DNA of 64,000 nucleotides from JACMLD01 sp044223995 (GCA_044223995.1 JBGALE010000011.1:1-64000); one strand, 5' to 3'; numbered from the stretch's first letter, positions 9,285 to 17,658 are shown. The notes: generated by a model not told the origin, from the sequence alone. A program made the numbers and translations.

Positions 9285-9512
9285 CTAAATATCCACTAGG
9301 ACAGTTAATGAGACCTGTAACGCTTTCGCGATTTCCAGCAGTGAATAAAGTGTAGGATTTACTTTTCCGTTCTCAAGTTTTTCTATTGCCTGGCGATCTT
9401 TATTACAGGCACGTGCAAGGTCAGATTGACTCCAGCCTTTCCCAGTTCTTAGTTCAACTATGCGCTGACCAATTTTCTTTTTGAGTTGCTCTTTTTGCAC
9501 TTCTTTCGACAA
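9285..9512 (-). CDS. Small Xre-family (Cro/CI) HTH regulator
   Basis: A 75-residue single-domain HTH_3 protein. The five-helix fold is visible from IGQRIVELRTGKGWSQSDLA (recognition helices about 27-45) to the end, with the family pattern KLENGKVNPTLYSLLEIAKAL. The start is TTG at 9510-9512, four bases after the stop of the next upstream HTH gene (9517-9519), so it is probably translated by coupling. It is the last of three tandem regulators and the closest to the RloA/RloB pair, whose operator-like palindromes it might bind. Confidence 0.75.
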   Translation of the reverse strand: MSKEVQKEQLKKKIGQRIVELRTGKGWSQSDLARACNKDRQAIEKLENGKVNPTLYSLLEIAKALQVSLTVLVDI

Positions 9513-9516
9513 AAAA

Positions 9517-9723
9517 TTAAGGTACTAATCTATTTAAATCAACTTCAAGACAGCCCACAATTTTAATCAGGGTAGTGAGAGTTGGATTGGAAAGACCAGC
9601 TTCTAATCTCCCAACAGAACTGTGCGAAATATCCGCTGCATAAGCAAACTCCCGGGTGCTAAGCCCCTTTGCCATCCTTAATTGCTGGAGTTTCTTACCA
9701 AATTTCTTTAAATTTTTTTCGAT
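9517..9723 (-). CDS. Second small Xre-family HTH protein without an ordinary start codon
   Basis: Translation of the minus strand between its two neighbours gives an intact HTH_3 domain of 68 residues: LQQLRMAKGLSTREFAYAAD, then SHSSVGRLEAGLSNPTLTTL, ending in DLNRLVP and TAA (9517-9519). No ATG, GTG or TTG lies upstream of the domain in frame; the first ATG is inside helix 1. The most natural start is ATC at 9721-9723, five bases after the upstream stop and just behind an AAGAAG purine run. An upstream in-frame TAA excludes a longer frame. It is either a coupled gene with a rare start or a decaying copy. Confidence 0.55.
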   Translation of the reverse strand: MEKNLKKFGKKLQQLRMAKGLSTREFAYAADISHSSVGRLEAGLSNPTLTTLIKIVGCLEVDLNRLVP

Positions 9724-9728
9724 GGTAT

Positions 9729-9953
9729 TTACTTCTTATTGATGGTAGATTCAATTAAATCGCGCATATCTATTTTGAACAATAATGATATCTGGTAAAG
9801 TGATTCCAATGACGGTTGGTGACTGTTCGTAACCCATTTGGAAATGGTGCCTTCAGTTACACCCAATTGGTCAGCCAACCATCGATTGGTTTTATCTTTC
9901 TCCGCAAGCACAATCCTGAGCCTGTTTAAATTTACCTTTTCTTTTTTTGCCAT
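9729..9953 (-). CDS. Small Xre-family HTH regulator (first of three)
   Basis: A 74-residue HTH protein starting MAKKEKVNLNRLRIVLAEKD, with the recognition part LGVTEGTISKWVTNSHQPSL and a C-terminal IDMRDLIEST. Close relatives in Bacteroidota commonly sit beside restriction-modification or toxin-like genes. It is read divergently from the SymE-like gene across a 137-base gap, so it is a candidate regulator of both directions. Confidence 0.8.
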   Translation of the reverse strand: MAKKEKVNLNRLRIVLAEKDKTNRWLADQLGVTEGTISKWVTNSHQPSLESLYQISLLFKIDMRDLIESTINKK

Positions 9954-10029
9954 TGAAACGCCATGTTATTGAATAGCAATTTATTAGGTATTTTATGATT
10001 TATTATTTTTGGCATTTTTATAACCAATA

Positions 10030-10060
10030 TTGATAATTTAATAACTAACATTTATCTTTA
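10030..10060 (+). promoter_or_regulatory. Possible promoter of the SymE-like gene
   Basis: TTG at 10030-10032 and TATCTTTA at 10053-10060, 20 bases apart, fit the Bacteroidota promoter pattern with one mismatch in the -7 box. A second -7-like box, TATTTTTG, lies at 10004-10011. Either would give a short leader before the ATG at 10091. Confidence 0.35.
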
Positions 10061-10090
10061 TATTCAAACGCTACTCTTAAAATTCGTACA

Positions 10091-10333
10091 ATGAAATCAG
10101 TCCGTCATGTTAGCAATCGGGAAGCAAATTCCCGTACACTTAAAGTCTGTTATAAATACCGTTCCAGAGAATGTGATATCATCCGGGTGCCCGTCATCCG
10201 ATTGGAAGGCAAGTGGCTGGATGCGTTGGGCTTCAGCGAAGGGAAGAAAGTTCAAATAGACATAGCTGCCGGTAAACTCACCATTCATCTTCTGCCCGAA
10301 GAGATAAACCTCCCGGAGCAGGCCATTAAATAA
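10091..10333 (+). CDS. SymE-family toxin-like protein
   Basis: An 80-residue protein with the SymE/SpoVT-AbrB-like core: RTLKVCYKYR at the N-terminus, then VIRLEGKWLDALGFSEGKKV and a final strand GKLTIHLLPE. E. coli SymE is an SOS-induced endoribonuclease-like or nucleoid-condensing toxin repressed by an antisense RNA. The family call is good, but toxicity of this copy is unknown. The opposite strand carries no obvious separate antitoxin gene, though an antisense RNA over the 5' region cannot be excluded. The neighbouring Xre cluster is the likely regulatory partner. Confidence 0.75.
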   Translation: MKSVRHVSNREANSRTLKVCYKYRSRECDIIRVPVIRLEGKWLDALGFSEGKKVQIDIAAGKLTIHLLPEEINLPEQAIK

Positions 10334-10438
10334 TTTATTTTTCCAAAGCCTGTGCAATTAAGATGGCTGTATCAATAGTCCATGTCAGCATTTCCTTGTA
10401 ACCAATCTATATTAATAAGAGGTAAATACTGTATATTT

Positions 10439-10451
10439 ATTGTGTCACAAT
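10439..10451. promoter_or_regulatory. Short palindrome before the amidohydrolase gene
   Basis: ATTGTGTCACAAT has perfect 6-bp arms around a single central base and lies 19-31 bases upstream of the ATG at 10470. It could be an operator; nothing else supports this. Confidence 0.25.
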
Positions 10452-10469
10452 AACACAACAATTACAGTT

Positions 10470-11477
10470 ATGAAAAAGATAGTACGGTTACTTGCCATCA
10501 CTGCTATTTTGCCAGGATTATTGTTAACTACCGTGCATGGTAATGCACAGTCCGTCGGCAGCAAACACCTGCCCATTATCGATGTGCATGTACACGCCAT
10601 GAAAGTAAATCCCGCCTTTGCCATGGATATGTGCCCCTGGTTTTTGAGCAATATGCCAGGCAGCGATCCCAACCAGCCGCCACCCGCTTTTATCAACACC
10701 GATTGTGCCATGCCATTAAGAGCAGCCAAATCGGACAAGGAATTCCAGGATTCGCTGATCGCTACCATGAACAGGCTTAACATGACTATTGTTGCAAGTG
10801 GCGATGCATCCGTTATCCGCAATTGGCAAAAAGCAGCAGCGCCCGGCAGGGTCATTCCAAGTATTGGTATCAGTTCAAGTAAGGAAATGACAGTAGTGGC
10901 ATTCACCGATTCACTCAGTTCGGGTTTCTATAAAGTAATGGGGGAAGTGGCGCCACAATACCAGGGTATGTCGCCCAGCGATACATCGCTTGATGCATAT
11001 TTTGCTGCTGCGGAAAAATTAAATATACCGGTCGGTATTCACATGGGTACGGGCGGCAATGGCATGGCCAATCTCACCGCTCCCAAATACCGCGCATCGG
11101 CAGGCAATCCATTATTACTGGAAGATCTGCTGGCACGTCACCCAAAACTAAAAGTATGGGTCATGCATGCAGGCTATCCCATGATAGATGAAATGATTGC
11201 ATTAATGGGAGCTAACGCGTTTGTATATGTAGATGTGGCCGGTATGATTTGGAGTTACCCGCTGGAAGAAGTGAACAATTATATACGCAGGCTGGTACAG
11301 GCAGGTTTTGGAAAGAGAATTATGTATGGTACCGACCTGATGGTATGGCCCAAACTGCTGGAAACATCGATCGGCGTTATTGAAAATGCCAATTATTTAT
11401 CCTTCGATCAAAAACGCGATATTCTCTTCAATAATGCTGTGCGCTTTTTCAGGTTGGATGAAAGTAAGTTTAAATAA
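10470..11477 (+). CDS. Secreted amidohydrolase-2 family metal-dependent hydrolase
   Basis: A TIM-barrel hydrolase or decarboxylase-like enzyme of the Amidohydro_2 family. The chosen ATG gives a clean signal peptide (1-26, ending GNAQ); an upstream TTG at 10440 would only add a hydrophilic stretch. Metal-binding signatures are DVHVHAM (His40, His42), GIHMGTG, VMHAGYP and YGTDLMVWP near the C-terminus. The 335-residue length is normal. The substrate cannot be read from the sequence. It stands alone between the Xre/SymE patch and a convergent hypothetical gene. Confidence 0.83.
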   Translation: MKKIVRLLAITAILPGLLLTTVHGNAQSVGSKHLPIIDVHVHAMKVNPAFAMDMCPWFLSNMPGSDPNQPPPAFINTDCAMPLRAAKSDKEFQDSLIATMNRLNMTIVASGDASVIRNWQKAAAPGRVIPSIGISSSKEMTVVAFTDSLSSGFYKVMGEVAPQYQGMSPSDTSLDAYFAAAEKLNIPVGIHMGTGGNGMANLTAPKYRASAGNPLLLEDLLARHPKLKVWVMHAGYPMIDEMIALMGANAFVYVDVAGMIWSYPLEEVNNYIRRLVQAGFGKRIMYGTDLMVWPKLLETSIGVIENANYLSFDQKRDILFNNAVRFFRLDESKFK

Positions 11478-11543
11478 AATAGATGCCCACCTGCGCGAGC
11501 ATCTGATGCGAAACAATATACAGGTTTGGTCAGCATGTTTTAT

Positions 11544-12263
11544 TTAATAATAATACACTGCATCTATAATTCCCGCTGGTTTCCAGCGCAGGGGATTTCT
11601 TTGTATGGAAGGCGTCTCACTTTTCAGATGGTATTGCAGTGATACTGCTGCCACTGCCACTACACCGCTTTCAAATGTAAAGGGCAATTCTATTTTCACA
11701 GCACCCAGTTGCGTATCTGAGTAAGGTATTGCTGTACTGGCAATTTCATGTTCAGTAACAACACCATTCTCCAGTTTACAACCAATTACTGCAATATGTA
11801 GCGAGATCGATTTTGTACCGCTGGGTGCTCCAATTTGTTCAGAAGGATTAACTGGTGGGATCATGATGGTTACCGTTCCTGCTACTTCCCAATTTACTTT
11901 CCAGGGTTGTTTCCATACAGTTGTCAATTCATATTCATTGTTCAGTGAAAAATCATCCAGCTTGGGTATTTGCTGAAAGCCTTTTTGTTTTAGCCCGGGT
12001 TCTGTACGCAGCCATTGGTAAATAACATTGTTCAACCGGTACATCGTACGCCGGTCTTTTGGATCGGGCAACAGGTTTTGTAAAGCAAACCGGAGTGATT
12101 TACTCAAGGCCACCGCTTTTCCAAACCAGCCGGAATTTATTTTGGTGCGTTTGCTTTGCCTTACTTTTTCCGCGGGCTTCCGGATAAAGTATTTGTCTTT
12201 CACTTTGTAAAAAATAACGCCCATGTATGCACCCTGTACATTGATAACCGGGTTTTTTGCCAT
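11544..12263 (-). CDS. Conserved-looking hypothetical protein, 239 residues
   Basis: I do not recognise a domain. The ATG at 12261-12263 begins MAKNPVINVQGAYMGVIFYK. An open frame extends 56 codons further upstream but has no family-like composition. The N-terminal 70 residues are basic (KPAEKVRQSKRTKINSGWFG), and the rest alternates hydrophobic beta-strand-like stretches (TVTIMIPPVNP, HIAVIGCKLENG, VVAVAAVSLQYH). There is no signal peptide or membrane segment. It resembles the small beta-rich hypothetical proteins common in this phylum. Convergent with the amidohydrolase gene, 66 bases apart. Confidence 0.6.
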   Translation of the reverse strand: MAKNPVINVQGAYMGVIFYKVKDKYFIRKPAEKVRQSKRTKINSGWFGKAVALSKSLRFALQNLLPDPKDRRTMYRLNNVIYQWLRTEPGLKQKGFQQIPKLDDFSLNNEYELTTVWKQPWKVNWEVAGTVTIMIPPVNPSEQIGAPSGTKSISLHIAVIGCKLENGVVTEHEIASTAIPYSDTQLGAVKIELPFTFESGVVAVAAVSLQYHLKSETPSIQRNPLRWKPAGIIDAVYYY

Positions 12264-12419
12264 AGTATATTGATTTTTAAAAGGCCCCGCACTCGTGCCG
12301 GGAGCACTCTTTATAAAACGTACAAAGGGCTGGTTTAAGTATAATTTGAGTGTTATCAAATGCGTTGCAGATGCGTTATTCAACGTAGGTACAACGCTGG
12401 TGAATAGGATATCTTTATA

Positions 12420-12475
12420 CCCGGTTTCCAACCGGGCTTTTCAAAGGCTCTTATATAGACCTGTTTGCAACAGGT
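12420..12475. repeat. Pair of short palindromes (REP-like)
   Basis: CCCGGTT/AACCGGG (12420-12426 with 12430-12436, loop TCC) and ACCTGT/ACAGGT (12459-12464 with 12470-12475) stand 22 bases apart, each followed by CTTT. No plus-strand gene ends here, so they are not obviously terminators. Their form resembles REP-type palindromes. Confidence 0.45.
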
Positions 12476-12514
12476 GCTTTATTTAAGCGGTAAATTTCGT
12501 TTGGATAATTCCCC

Positions 12515-12522
12515 TACCTTTG
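12515..12522 (+). promoter_or_regulatory. -7 box of the MATE gene promoter
   Basis: TACCTTTG exactly matches the Bacteroidota TAnnTTTG -7 element. No convincing -33 TTTG at the usual spacing is present; the nearest, 12500-12503, is too close. Confidence 0.35.
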
Positions 12523-12736
12523 CGGCATTCAAACTACAGGGCATATGATCATCCTCTAATGGCAGGTAGTACACCTGCTCTCATTTAATCAACTGGTTCG
12601 CGCGCTACCCGCGTCTGCTTTTCTATTATTTTATTTAATTTATTTTCAACAGCGTTATCAACGGTTTTTGTTTACTGTATTGATTCAGTACTTTCAATCC
12701 GTCCTGTACCGCTGACAATCATTAAACCAACAGTAT

Positions 12737-14155
12737 ATGTCGGTAAAGCAATATTCTAATTACAGGATTTCAAACCTGTTTTCATTATTCAAACAAGCCA
12801 TTAAAGGGGATGCGCACGATTATACCAGTGGCAGCATCCGCAAGGCCATTTTCCTGCTGGCCATTCCTATGATACTAGAGCTGAGCCTGGAAAGTGTATT
12901 TGCACTGGTAGATATGTTTTTTGTGGGCCGGCTTGGACAAAACGCCATTGCCACGGTGGGTCTGACAGAATCCGTCATTTCCATTATTTATTCCATCGCC
13001 ATTGGTTTGAGCACCGCTGCGACAGCTATGGTAGCAAGGCGCATTGGGGAAAAAAATCCGGATGCTGCTGCACAGGCAGCGGTACAATCGATCATTATTT
13101 CTATTGTCGCTGCCATTGTATTGAGTGCCTGCGGAACCATTTTTGCCCCGGAAATTCTTCGGATTATGGGTGCGCAGCCTGCTGTTGTCCGGGAAGGTGC
13201 CATTTTCACAAGGATACTAATGGGTGGTAGTATGGTCATTGTATTACTGTTCCTTATCAACGGCATATTTCGCGGTGCCGGTGATGCGGCCATGGCCATG
13301 CGTAGTTTATGGCTGGCGAGTTTAATCAACATCATTCTTTGCCCGCTGATGATTTATGGCGTGGGGCCATTTGAGGGTTTTGGATTAAAAGGTGCTGCCA
13401 TTGCCACCACCATCGGCCGCGGTACAGGTGTATTATACCAATGCTGGCATTTATTCCGCGGAAAAGGAATCATTAAATTGAAAACGCGGCATTTAAAAGT
13501 GGATACGACACTGATCCGTGCACTGATAAATATTGCATGGCCCGCCACCCTTCAGTTCCTGATTGCTTCGGGTAGCTGGATTGTACTGGCATGGATTGTT
13601 GCCACCACAGGCGGTACCATAGCATCGGCGGGATACCAGGTGGCCATTCGCAATATTGTATTCTTTATTCTTCCTGCATGGGGATTGAGCAATGCGGCAG
13701 CAACACTGGTAGGTCAAAATCTTGGTGCCGGTCAACCAGACCGTGCGGAGAAAAGTGTGCTGCTTTCGGCGCGGTACAATGCCATATTTATGGCAATTGT
13801 CAGTTTATTATTTATAGTGTTCCCGGTACCTATAATACATTTCTTTACACGTGTGCCTGAAGTTATAGAAGTAGGGGCAAAGTCGTTACGCATCATTGGT
13901 GCCGGTTATGTATTTTATGGTATTGGCATGGTCATGATACAATCGCTCAATGGTTCGGGCGATACAAAGACACCGACCTGGATTAATTTTATCTGTTTTT
14001 GGCTTTTCCAGATACCACTGGCTTATACCCTGGCCAAATTATTACACTGGGGTCCTTCCGGTGCATTTGTGGCAGTTCCCATTGCTGAAACGGCCATAGC
14101 TGCAGCAGCTTTCTGGCTATTCAAAAAAGGCAAATGGAAAAAAGTCAAAGTGTAG
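12737..14155 (+). CDS. MATE family efflux transporter
   Basis: A 472-residue inner-membrane cation/drug antiporter of the MatE/NorM type. Twelve hydrophobic segments form two pseudo-repeats. The first begins after IRKAIFLLAIPMILELSLES and contains VDMFFVGRLGQNAIATVGL. The second begins at LINIAWPATLQFLIASGSW and contains GYQVAIRNIVFFILPAWGLS and the NLGAGQPDRAEK loop. Substrate cannot be predicted. A 210-base leader suggests post-transcriptional control. A terminator follows at 14189. Confidence 0.93.
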   Translation: MSVKQYSNYRISNLFSLFKQAIKGDAHDYTSGSIRKAIFLLAIPMILELSLESVFALVDMFFVGRLGQNAIATVGLTESVISIIYSIAIGLSTAATAMVARRIGEKNPDAAAQAAVQSIIISIVAAIVLSACGTIFAPEILRIMGAQPAVVREGAIFTRILMGGSMVIVLLFLINGIFRGAGDAAMAMRSLWLASLINIILCPLMIYGVGPFEGFGLKGAAIATTIGRGTGVLYQCWHLFRGKGIIKLKTRHLKVDTTLIRALINIAWPATLQFLIASGSWIVLAWIVATTGGTIASAGYQVAIRNIVFFILPAWGLSNAAATLVGQNLGAGQPDRAEKSVLLSARYNAIFMAIVSLLFIVFPVPIIHFFTRVPEVIEVGAKSLRIIGAGYVFYGIGMVMIQSLNGSGDTKTPTWINFICFWLFQIPLAYTLAKLLHWGPSGAFVAVPIAETAIAAAAFWLFKKGKWKKVKV

Positions 14156-14580
14156 TGTAAAATAAAGTAGCATTACCAGTAATTATAAAGCCGGGTTGTC
14201 GTCAAGCCCGGCTTTTTTTATATAGCAATAATGTAATTGATAAATGTCATATAATATGAACAAAAAAAGATGCCTGTATTATTCAACTGTTTAAACCACA
14301 AAAACATTAACCAGTCTTTGTTGTTTTTACCTCGTAAAATCACTAGCTATTGCATGGTTTTTGCACTATATAAAAGTGATATTCCCGGCAATATAGGTGT
14401 ATTCCATCAAGATAAGCCCAGTGTAAACAATGGCGGAGTTGACATAACTCATAAATTTTTTATGGCTGGTGCGCACAATAAAAAATATGGGTACAAACTA
14501 TTGCAGTTTTAACAATGTAATAATATTTTAGCAGTCATGTCGTTTGAATGGAGGACGATAATTGAAAAACCGAATACCCA
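14156..14580. other. 425-base intergenic region
   Basis: Contains the MATE terminator at its left end and the presumed promoter of the L,D-transpeptidase-like gene at its right end. An 80-codon open frame at 14270-14512 has no domain, no signal peptide and no good ribosome-binding site, so it is not called. Otherwise AT-rich with nothing recognisable. Confidence 0.5.
14189..14219 (+). terminator. Rho-independent terminator after the MATE gene
   Basis: Stem AGCCGGG (14189-14195) / CCCGGCT (14207-14213), with an 11-base loop that can pair further, is followed by seven T (14213-14219). Confidence 0.85.
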
Positions 14581-15342
14581 ATGAAAACCGTTATTAAAGC
14601 CTTAACTGTAGCAGGTCTGTTTATACTGCTCGTTGTATCTCCTGTATTTATTTCTGGTTCTGGAAATACCACCATTCAAGTTTGTTCTGCTACTGCTTCT
14701 GCAGGCAACAACTGTATCTCAGAAAATGCTCCTGTTAAACAACAAAGTGAAGCAGCTACCTTGTACGATGCCATGAAGCTGAAAAGATTTGGATTATCCA
14801 AAGCGGCATTTGAATACGCTTACAAGGGTTACCATTATTTATTGAATAAAAAAATACTGAACAGCGCCACTGTTTTATCTATTTGCGATTTCAGCCAGTC
14901 ATCCAGGCATAAACGTTTTTTTGTCATTGATGTTAACCAGCAAAAAGTAATCGTCAACACATACGTAGCGCACGGAAGGAATTCCGGTTCTGAATATGCA
15001 CGCTCATTTTCCAATTCACCCGAGTCGCACATGAGCAGCCTTGGTTTTTACAAAACAGAAAATACCTACTACGGCGATCATGGTTTGGCACTTAAAATTG
15101 AAGGCCTGGAAAAAGGGTTCAACGACAGGGCCGACGAACGCAACATTGTAGTACATGGTTCAAAATATGTCGGTTCAGATTTTTTACGGTACAACAGGTT
15201 CAACGGAAGAAGTTTTGGTTGCCCTGCTATCCCGGCCAACCAAACTGCCAAAGTAATTAATACAATTAAAAATGGTAGCTGCTTATTTATATATCATCCA
15301 ACGAAGAAATACCTGACACAATCGAAGATACTTAACGGCTAG
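14581..15342 (+). CDS. Murein L,D-transpeptidase catalytic domain family (YkuD_2)
   Basis: An exported 253-residue protein. An N-terminal hydrophobic signal (about 7-25) is followed by a linker and the YkuD_2 domain (about 60-245), with the catalytic motif made of His192 in NIVVHGSKYV and Cys214 in RSFGCPAIP. Family members are thought to cross-link or trim peptidoglycan stem peptides, but YkuD_2 proteins are less studied than classical L,D-transpeptidases. Single gene with its own leader and a probable terminator at 15374. Confidence 0.87.
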   Translation: MKTVIKALTVAGLFILLVVSPVFISGSGNTTIQVCSATASAGNNCISENAPVKQQSEAATLYDAMKLKRFGLSKAAFEYAYKGYHYLLNKKILNSATVLSICDFSQSSRHKRFFVIDVNQQKVIVNTYVAHGRNSGSEYARSFSNSPESHMSSLGFYKTENTYYGDHGLALKIEGLEKGFNDRADERNIVVHGSKYVGSDFLRYNRFNGRSFGCPAIPANQTAKVINTIKNGSCLFIYHPTKKYLTQSKILNG

Positions 15343-15373
15343 CTTGGACGTACACTACAGATGGTTTGGAAAA

Positions 15374-15413
15374 AACAATAGCTCAATCGTACCCTATGAT
15401 TGGGCTTTGTTGT
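15374..15413 (+). terminator. Probable terminator after the L,D-transpeptidase-like gene
   Basis: AACAATAGCTCAATC is mirrored by GATTGGGCTTTGTTGTT with one G-T pair and a small bulge around a 9-base loop. The T-rich descending arm stands in for a T-run. Moderate support. Confidence 0.45.
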
Positions 15414-15477
15414 TCCCGGAAAATAACCATATTGTGTACTTGTGACAAGGGCAATAATAAATCATCCTTTCTTTTAT

Positions 15478-16155
15478 CTACCCTGCAATAAACGCTGCTA
15501 TCATACCACACCCAAAACCAGCCAATAACCCTCCGTACAATTCTGCCGGTGTATGGTCCGATACCAGCAACCTGGCGGTGCAAATAAGCCCGGTGATGAA
15601 AGTGGCTGCAGACAGGTAAATCCCAATAGCAACAGTGCCATTGAAAGACAGCCAGAGGAAAAAGGCAAATAACACACCGGCTGCCATAGTATGCATGCTA
15701 ATCTTAAAATAAATATTGGCCATCATGCCCACGATGCTTGCCAGGAAGGTCCCCAGCAACATGGCTACCATGGCATTGTTGTCGCCCAGGTTTTTCGACA
15801 CATGCCATGCCCACCAGTAATAAATCATGGAAACCACGTAGGGTATAATCCTGTCGCGCTGTGTGCGAAGCATCATGCTGCTGATAAAATTCAACTGCTT
15901 CATCAGGAACACACTAAATGCCGGCAGGAATGCTGTAATGAAGATGATAGAAAATAGCCGGAACAACCTGTACTTATCAGTCGTGCCTGCAAATGCATAG
16001 GGATGCAAAAACAAAAGATAGGCAACGATATAAGCTGGAATAAACAGGGGATGAAAAATCACGGAAACAATATGTCCGAATGCGCGGGCGAACAACGGTT
16101 GCTGTTGAACTTCCTTGTTACCGCTGGCAGATAAACCCAGGTCTGAATTCCCCAT
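15478..16155 (-). CDS. PAP2-like integral membrane protein
   Basis: A 225-residue protein with about six membrane helices. Remnants of the type 2 phosphatidic-acid phosphatase signature are visible in the order KISMHTMAAG and then SDHTPAELYGG, while the first KxxxxxxRP motif appears as RTQRDRIIPY. It may dephosphorylate lipid phosphates or be a non-catalytic relative. It starts 12 bases after rpoN on the same strand, so the two are probably co-transcribed, an arrangement without an obvious functional reason. Confidence 0.7.
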   Translation of the reverse strand: MGNSDLGLSASGNKEVQQQPLFARAFGHIVSVIFHPLFIPAYIVAYLLFLHPYAFAGTTDKYRLFRLFSIIFITAFLPAFSVFLMKQLNFISSMMLRTQRDRIIPYVVSMIYYWWAWHVSKNLGDNNAMVAMLLGTFLASIVGMMANIYFKISMHTMAAGVLFAFFLWLSFNGTVAIGIYLSAATFITGLICTARLLVSDHTPAELYGGLLAGFGCGMIAAFIAG

Positions 16156-16167
16156 GATAGAATGGCT

Positions 16168-17658
16168 TTATAATTCTTTACGCAGCCGGGCAACAGGTAT
16201 GTTTAACTGCTCCCTGTATTTGGCCACTGTGCGACGTGCAATATTATAACCTTTTTCCTGGAGCAGTTCAGTTAATCTTTCATCACTGAGTGGTTTCTTT
16301 TTGCTTTCACCTTCTACCATATCGCTCAGTATTTTCTTTACTTCCCTGGTGGATACTTCTTCGCCACTGTCGGTACTCAGTGATTCACTGAAGAAAAATT
16401 TCAACCGGTAGGTACCGAATTCTGTTTGCACAAACTTACTGTTCGCCACACGGCTGACAGTAGATATATCAAGATTGGTCCGCTCCGCAATATCTTTCAA
16501 AATCATGGGGCGCATGGTGGTCTCATCACCGGTCATGAAAAACTCACGTTGGTATTCCATTATCGTTCCCATAACACTGGTGAGTGTTTGCTGCCGTTGT
16601 TTTATGGCATCGATGAACCATTTGGCTGCGTCAATTTTTTGTTTGATGAAGAGAACTGCTTCTTTTTGCCGCTTGTCTTTTTTACTTCCCCTTTCATAAT
16701 CTTTCAGCATATCGCGGTATCCTTCGCTGATTCGAAGGTCCGGTGCGTTCTTTGAATTAAGGGTCAGCTCCAGTTTTCCGGCATTGTTGTAAATAAAGAA
16801 ATCGGGTATGATATAGCTTTCACCTTTGCCGCCATCGCCAACATTACCACCCGGTTTTGGATTGAGCTTAATAATCTGCTGTATCACTTCTTTCAATCCA
16901 TCATCATCAATATTAAGTCCGCGCTGAATTTTTTCATAGTGTTTCTTTGTAAACTCTTCAAAGTAGTCTTCCAGTACCAGGATGGCTTTCTCCACCGGTT
17001 TGCCGTCGCCGAGTTTCCTGTACAACTGGAGCAGCAGGCATTCCTGCAGGTTGCGCGCGCAAATGCCCGGCGGATCAAAATGCTGTATTTTTTCAATTAA
17101 GGATTCAATCTCTTCTTCAGTAGCATCTATATTTTGACGAAATGCGAGGTCGTCTTTTATAGAAGCTGATTCGCGGCGCAGGTAACCATCGTCGTCGATA
17201 CTCCCTACAATCTGTTCTGCAATTTTATGTGTGCGTTCATCAAGATTTAGCATCCCCAGTTGATCGGCCAGCATTTCATGAAAGGATGTTTCTACTTTTA
17301 CCGGTACTGTTTTCTGATCGTCGGGATCACCGTAGTTATCATCGCGCAGTTTGTAATCTCCTACCTCATCATCTCCTTCCGATACATAATCACTTACATC
17401 TATATTTTCGTATTCATCTTCACTGCCATCTGCATCAAATTCTTCGTCATTGCTGCTGTCGAATTCGTCTTTTACATCTTCCACCATACTATCATCGTGT
17501 CCCTCTTCGCTGACTTCCAATGCAGGGTTTTCTTCCAGTTCTTCTTTTATTCTTTCTTCCAGGTTGGCCGTAGGAACCTGGAGCAATTTCATCAACTGAA
17601 TTTGCTGAGGTGATAGCTTTTGTAATAACCGCTGTTGTAAACTTTGGCCTAATGACAT
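16168..17658 (-). CDS. rpoN: RNA polymerase sigma-54 factor
   Basis: Directs RNA polymerase to -24/-12 promoters activated by AAA+ enhancer-binding proteins. The start ATG at 17656-17658 gives the classical Q/L-rich region I (MSLGQSLQQRLLQKLSPQQI); an upstream frame adding 22 residues is not needed. An acidic linker (about 50-120) and the core-binding region follow, then the HTH, and the RpoN box ARRTVAKYRE sits near residue 474. Length 496 is normal. No RpoN-dependent activator is encoded in this window. Confidence 0.96.
   Translation of the reverse strand: MSLGQSLQQRLLQKLSPQQIQLMKLLQVPTANLEERIKEELEENPALEVSEEGHDDSMVEDVKDEFDSSNDEEFDADGSEDEYENIDVSDYVSEGDDEVGDYKLRDDNYGDPDDQKTVPVKVETSFHEMLADQLGMLNLDERTHKIAEQIVGSIDDDGYLRRESASIKDDLAFRQNIDATEEEIESLIEKIQHFDPPGICARNLQECLLLQLYRKLGDGKPVEKAILVLEDYFEEFTKKHYEKIQRGLNIDDDGLKEVIQQIIKLNPKPGGNVGDGGKGESYIIPDFFIYNNAGKLELTLNSKNAPDLRISEGYRDMLKDYERGSKKDKRQKEAVLFIKQKIDAAKWFIDAIKQRQQTLTSVMGTIMEYQREFFMTGDETTMRPMILKDIAERTNLDISTVSRVANSKFVQTEFGTYRLKFFFSESLSTDSGEEVSTREVKKILSDMVEGESKKKPLSDERLTELLQEKGYNIARRTVAKYREQLNIPVARLRKEL

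Larger units (their letters stand above)
12264..12736. other. 473-base intergenic region with hairpins and a long MATE leader
   Basis: The region holds two adjacent palindromes (12420-12475) and a good -7 promoter box (12515-12522), followed by about 210 bases of leader before the MATE start codon. The leader contains a 9-codon open frame, MAGSTPALI (12559-12588), which overlaps the hairpin GCAGGT (12562-12567) / ACCTGC (12573-12578), and a CGCG (12601-12604) / CGCG (12610-12613) hairpin. No known riboswitch consensus was recognised. Confidence 0.5.

Noticed and set aside
14270..14512. 80-codon open frame between the MATE and L,D-transpeptidase-like genes
   Set aside because: No signal peptide, domain or ribosome-binding site; composition looks like AT-rich intergenic DNA.
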